DNA of 64,000 nt, taken from Henckelia pumila. Taxonomy: Eukaryota > Streptophyta > Magnoliopsida > Lamiales > Gesneriaceae. Below, piece after piece: positions 60,246-64,000 of this stretch. Position numbers and translations under genes: made by a program. The notes beneath the pieces were generated by a model, which did no database searches, had not been told where the DNA came from, and was given only the letters and a program-made list of their open reading frames with translations. The DNA lies in contig NC_133120.1 in assembly GCF_033568475.1 (NCBI RefSeq), positions 93,204,151-93,268,150 on the forward strand. The letters run 5' to 3'. Each line of letters opens with the position of its first letter. Position 1 is the first letter of the stretch.

Positions 60246-60430
60246 CGAAATCATCTTCATATTCAGCAAAATCCGTCCGCAGCTGTAATGGAGCGGAGCT
60301 TGAGCATCCATACGTATTTCGCAGTAATTCGCACGACGGCGTACAATATCTGGGCTAGTACCTTGGCCCATAAGTTATGGGCTTCAATCAACCTTGGCCC
60401 AACAGGCCTTCTTGGGCTCCCTGCAAGTAA
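60246..60430 (-). promoter_or_regulatory. Orphan promoter-like block with clustered TGGGCY motifs
   Basis: Between 60350 and 60420 there are five TGGGCC/TGGGCT (site II) motifs in both orientations. Such clusters are typical of promoters of ribosomal, mitochondrial and other growth-linked plant genes. On the minus strand a GC-richer stretch follows (about 60340-60245) with a short open frame reading PLQLRTDFAEYEDDFGG, then a GTATTT that could be a splice donor at about 60243. Downstream on that strand lies only the 3' end of the ABCG gene, so this may be a leftover first exon and promoter of a lost gene. Confidence 0.35.
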
Positions 60431-62930
60431 ATACTTAATTTTCAGACATGAATAATAATATTTGAAGCTGTCTTAATTTTCTTTAAAAAATATTGAATAT
60501 TAGTTTCTTCATTTATTATGGGGAGAGTGTCTATTCTACATTAGTAATTTTCTTATTATATAATTATTTTAATGCATTAATTAATACTCAACCTGTTCGA
60601 TTTCTAATTTTTTTAATTAATTGGTGTATCTTTATATATATAATTTTTTTTCTTATATATATATATATATATTTAAACAAATGATATGATAAATTAAAAA
60701 TTAAAAATTAAACTCATGTTAATTTATTGTTGGCTAACCTGTGCAATTGCCTCACAACCTAACTTTTCCAGCACTTTACGTGGATGAAAAGCGACGGAGT
60801 ATACAATGTGAAAAACGTTTTGCAAATAAATAAATATAACGTTTGTGTGTGCTTAAGGAACATGGAAATTGACCTCATTTTAATTATTTAAAAATAATTA
60901 TATTTCATTACCGAGGTTTATTCAATGCACACCGAAAGATAGCAACTGTGGATTCTCGCGTTATACCAAAAATAATAATCATCATCTTTTTTATGATTTT
61001 ATTTAATTATAATAACATTCTTAGAATTGTAAGTTTTTTGTGTAATATATATTGTCAAGCCAATAATGTTATAAATAATAAAAATATATAGTTTTAATTT
61101 GCCATCAATACAATCGATTGGCGGGGTCTAATCTAAACAGCCCCAACCACCAAATTAACATAATAGTAGTGTTTTGAATTGTGTTCCCAAAGTCTAAATT
61201 ATAGGTACATTTACGGCAAGTAATTGTCATTTAGACGTGGAAACAAGATTTTAAAGTGCTAGTAATGACTGCTATATTTCAAAATTTTAAAGAATTATGA
61301 TGTATATTTGCGTTTTCTAAAAGTAAAAAAAATTGTGTACTTTTGTATAAAATGAAATTTTAATTTAATTTAAAATACCATGACATATAAGATGGTAGTG
61401 ATGCATTAATAAAATGAACACGTGTTTAATAATGTCTCAAACACTATTTAATTTGCGGCCGCGTGGTAATTGTTATATGCACTAAATTATTTTTTGGGTG
61501 GCATTTAGTTAAAAGATTTTCCATAACACCCATGGCTTTTGACTGCAGTTTATATTCGAGATTAGTTGCATTAATTTCTCATGAAAATTATATTATAAAA
61601 CTCAATAACATTCAATCTCTCTGAGAGGAGATTTTATGTTCAATTTTTATGGGGTCTAACATACTATTAATTATGGATATGATATATTTTTTTTTACAAT
61701 AGATATATAATTATGCAATTGAACCATTTATAAATTATATTATGTGAAGAAAATTTACAACTTAAATTGCTTGATTCCACTCTTATTCACGCTGAAAATC
61801 AAAGAGACTTATCACAAGTTCACAACATTAACCTGTCATGAGTTTTTTTTTTTTTTTTCATTAATGATATTTGTGTATTGGTTGTATTAATTGACCAATT
61901 AAATTTTTTTTGGTTTGAGAATTTGTGGTGGTAACGTAATAGGAATACGAAGAAATCAAAATAACAAAAATGACCAAATACACACATTCCGTTTTCAAAA
62001 ATATCGGAAAATTTGCCAAAAAATAAGATCAATTAATTATTCCTTATTTTGGTACGTATAGCATATTATTATTTCCCATTTTTCTTTACCTCTCGCTTTC
62101 AAATAAATTTTCACCAAGAAAGCACTAAAAATATGTACATTGGTTTCAACTCTTGAAAACCACAAAAAAACAATAAATTTTTGGCTCATCCACCCTCGTT
62201 GTGGGAGAGAGCCATGGTATATTTCCAAGAGAAAGGGACACCCCAGATCCCATGAATATTACATAATAAAATGCAATCTACAAAAGTAAAGTAATTGTTT
62301 TTTAAAATATTTTTCAATGAACAATAATTAATACGTGGGATATTTCCTAAATATTATTTTTATTTTTTTGTAAATAAAATATATAGAGAAAACACAATTT
62401 ATAACGATGGATGATGCTATCTCCAGTAAAATCCAAAACTAACACATCCCTAATGATCCCCAAGAACCATACTTAAAATCTCCCACCAAACTCCAAATTA
62501 AATGTACAGTTGTTTGCTTTGTTTATTACAGCACAATCCAACCATACGGAAACCGACACAAATAAAATAATACAAATACATAAAAATTGATGTTTATTTC
62601 CTCAATATATATTATATATTCATATAAAATATAGAATAAAGTGAATGTTTCTTTTTCTTTTTTCTTTTTTAATGCAATAAAGTGAATATTTCTGAGTGTA
62701 ATCAAAATCACATGCAAATTTCTAGTTTCTTGAATAATGAATGACACAGCTACATCTCCCCAAAAACAAAACATATAAGTCTAACCAAACACAGCGTAAA
62801 TTAAACACTAATTAATTAAATAATTAATTAAAGAAATCAAATTAAGAAAGAAAAATCTTTTGATGAATCTGGTATAAATGCGAACTCCAAAGGACAAGTA
62901 GGAGAGAGGTAGAGAGGAAAGCGGTGCAGC
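60431..62930. other. Intergenic, no gene seen
   Basis: Strongly AT-rich, with TA runs near 60650-60672. I see no convincing coding frame and no transposon ends. Confidence 0.45.
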
Positions 62931-63073
62931 AGATCCCATAAGAAGGAAGCCATTGTTGCCCATTTTTTTTCCTTCCCTTTCCCCTCTCTTCTCTCGCCTG
63001 GTTTCTCGTTACGTTGTCTCAAGAACACAGCACATCGGAAGAAAAGACTACACTTTTCGTGCTATCTGCCACC
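62931..63073 (+). promoter_or_regulatory. Leader of the NADP-malic enzyme gene
   Basis: A CT-rich stretch (TTCCCTTTCCCCTCTCTTCT, 62971-62990) lies 83 bases before the ATG. The start is in a favourable ACCATG context. The transcription start is not known. Confidence 0.45.
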
Positions 63074-63765
63074 ATGTTTTCATTAAATGGAAGCAGTTTA
63101 CTGGTAATCCGAACCATTTTCTGGAAAATCTCTTTGCCTGTCTTGAATCGATCGTATGCATTTGTAATGATTTGTTTCGTATATTTCTGGCTTCTTTATC
63201 CTGAAATTGTTAGTTGCTTGTAGTTTTCTTTATCTTCATATTTGTTTTTTTTTTATCTGATCCTGGATTCGAAAAAAGCAGAACAACCCATTGCATGGAT
63301 CTTGATCGAGGAAGTAACCACAAAGATTAAAAAAAACAAATCTTTTTTTTTTCTTCAGGAATTCCGTGTTCAGCTTGCTGATAGTTTTTTATTTGATCGA
63401 AGGCCCTTTTTATTTCTCGAATCTAACTATTATTGGTGTATGTTTTTTTTTAATTATGTGCAGAATAATTCGATTTCCGGGTTGTACCTGAGCTCGACAA
63501 AGTCCACACATAGAAGGGTCGCGGCAACTCCGGTATTGGTGGCTGCCGCTAGCTCAAATGGCAGACCAGGTGATCGAAACGCCACCGTTTTGATGGAGAA
63601 CACGCTCAAGGAGATGAGGGAAAATGCTTCCTCGTCTCCAACACCATCACCTGTGATTGAAGAAGAATCTAAATCCACCGTCGGTGGTGGTGTGGAGGAC
63701 GTGTATGGTGAGGATAGCGCCACCGAGTATCAGTTCATCACCCCCTGGACTGTCACTGTTGCCAG
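63074..63765 (+). CDS. NADP-dependent malic enzyme, plastid type, first two exons (runs off right edge)
   Basis: Exon 1 is 63074-63103 (MFSLNGSSLL) and exon 2 is 63464-63765 after a 360-bp GT-AG intron; a third exon would lie beyond 64000. Residues 1 to about 50 are rich in Ser, Thr, Ala and Arg with almost no acidic residues (STKSTHRRVAATPVLVAAAS), as in a chloroplast transit peptide. SNGRPGDRN and VLMENTLKEMRE follow, then GGGVEDVYGEDSATEYQFITPWTVTVA, the conserved start of mature plastid NADP-malic enzymes. The enzyme converts malate and NADP+ to pyruvate, CO2 and NADPH in the stroma. The malate- and NADP-binding domains are outside the window. The identification rests on this N-terminal block only, which is characteristic. 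Confidence 0.85.
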
Positions 63766-64000
63766 GTTATAAAAGATCTATTTTATCGTTTTTCTTGATG
63801 TTGCCTGTTATTATTTTGTTTTGCCGGGAGTTTAGATGATTACTATGTTTTGTTACGAGTTTATTGCCTCTATTTTTTTTTCTTATTGATAAATCTACGT
63901 GCATGTTAATAAAGATGGTAAATTTAATTATTTTTGTAGAGGTCAGGGCATGGTCCAGGGAGGCCCTGTGTCCCAATTTTCTGATTTTGTCCCCCATTTT
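63766..64000 (+). other. Intron 2 of the NADP-malic enzyme gene, incomplete
   Basis: It begins at GTTATAAAAG after phase-2 exon 2. The expected next exon (beginning GY-x-LLRDP in this family) is not found before the window ends, so the intron continues past 64000. Confidence 0.7.

Noticed and set aside
63242-63463. Upstream extension of the malic enzyme exon 2 frame
   Set aside because: It is intron sequence with a T-rich tract; the splice acceptor at 63463 and the short transit-peptide exon 63074-63103 fit the family far better.
1-64000. CRISPR arrays, operons, tRNA genes or a multigene biosynthetic cluster
   Set aside because: No evenly spaced repeats, cloverleaf-like sequences or co-located pathway genes were seen; the genes are unrelated plant transcription units.

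Overview
The window is nuclear DNA of a flowering plant, almost certainly a eudicot. It is AT-rich, its genes have many short introns, and every gene belongs to a plant family. It also carries LTR retrotransposons, hAT-type and Mutator-type elements and MITEs. I see no rRNA or tRNA gene, CRISPR array or bacterial-style operon. Genus cannot be fixed from sequence alone.

Left part (1-19.2 kb). The 5' end of a CASP-like membrane protein gene (minus strand) runs off the left edge. An intergenic stretch follows, with a solo LTR carrying a 5S-rRNA-like block, a 671-bp hAT-type element with a perfect 8-bp target duplication, and a local direct duplication. Then come a two-exon class A GATA transcription factor (minus), an intact 18-exon HD-ZIP III gene of the ATHB-8/ATHB-15 type (plus) with its miR165/166 site split by an intron, and a single-exon DUF761 gene (plus). 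Two 265-bp foldback MITE copies lie on either side of the HD-ZIP III gene.

Middle part (19.2-43.2 kb) is transposon territory. A complete but dead Ty1-copia element (21433-26872, minus, TSD AAGCT) is followed by a 162-bp Mutator-type MITE (TSD GTAAATTAC). Next is a 10.3-kb Ty3-gypsy chromovirus of Tekay/Del type (29721-40034, minus, TSD CTTTG), itself broken by a nested 1.09-kb solo LTR (TSD CCAAG). A hAT-like element rich in ACCCG/CGGGT repeats sits just beyond it.

Right part (43.2-64 kb) is genic again, all plus strand: a 16-exon MUT9-like (casein-kinase-1-like) protein kinase, a full-size PDR-type ABCG transporter with 21 phase-consistent exons but no usual N terminus, and the first two exons of a plastid NADP-malic enzyme running off the right edge. 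An intergenic long-TIR element (50181-50966) and an orphan cluster of TGGGCY promoter motifs (about 60350-60420) lie between them.

The genes are independent plant transcription units and do not form a pathway or operon. The HD-ZIP III factor (vascular and meristem patterning), GATA factor and MLK kinase are regulatory; the ABCG pump, CASP-like protein and malic enzyme act in transport, membrane and plastid roles. I found no convincing new multigene system. The most notable signals are the nested and terminally well-defined transposons, two GC-AG introns inside conserved genes, and the N-terminally shortened ABCG gene. Exon boundaries were read by eye from splice sites, reading phase and family conservation.
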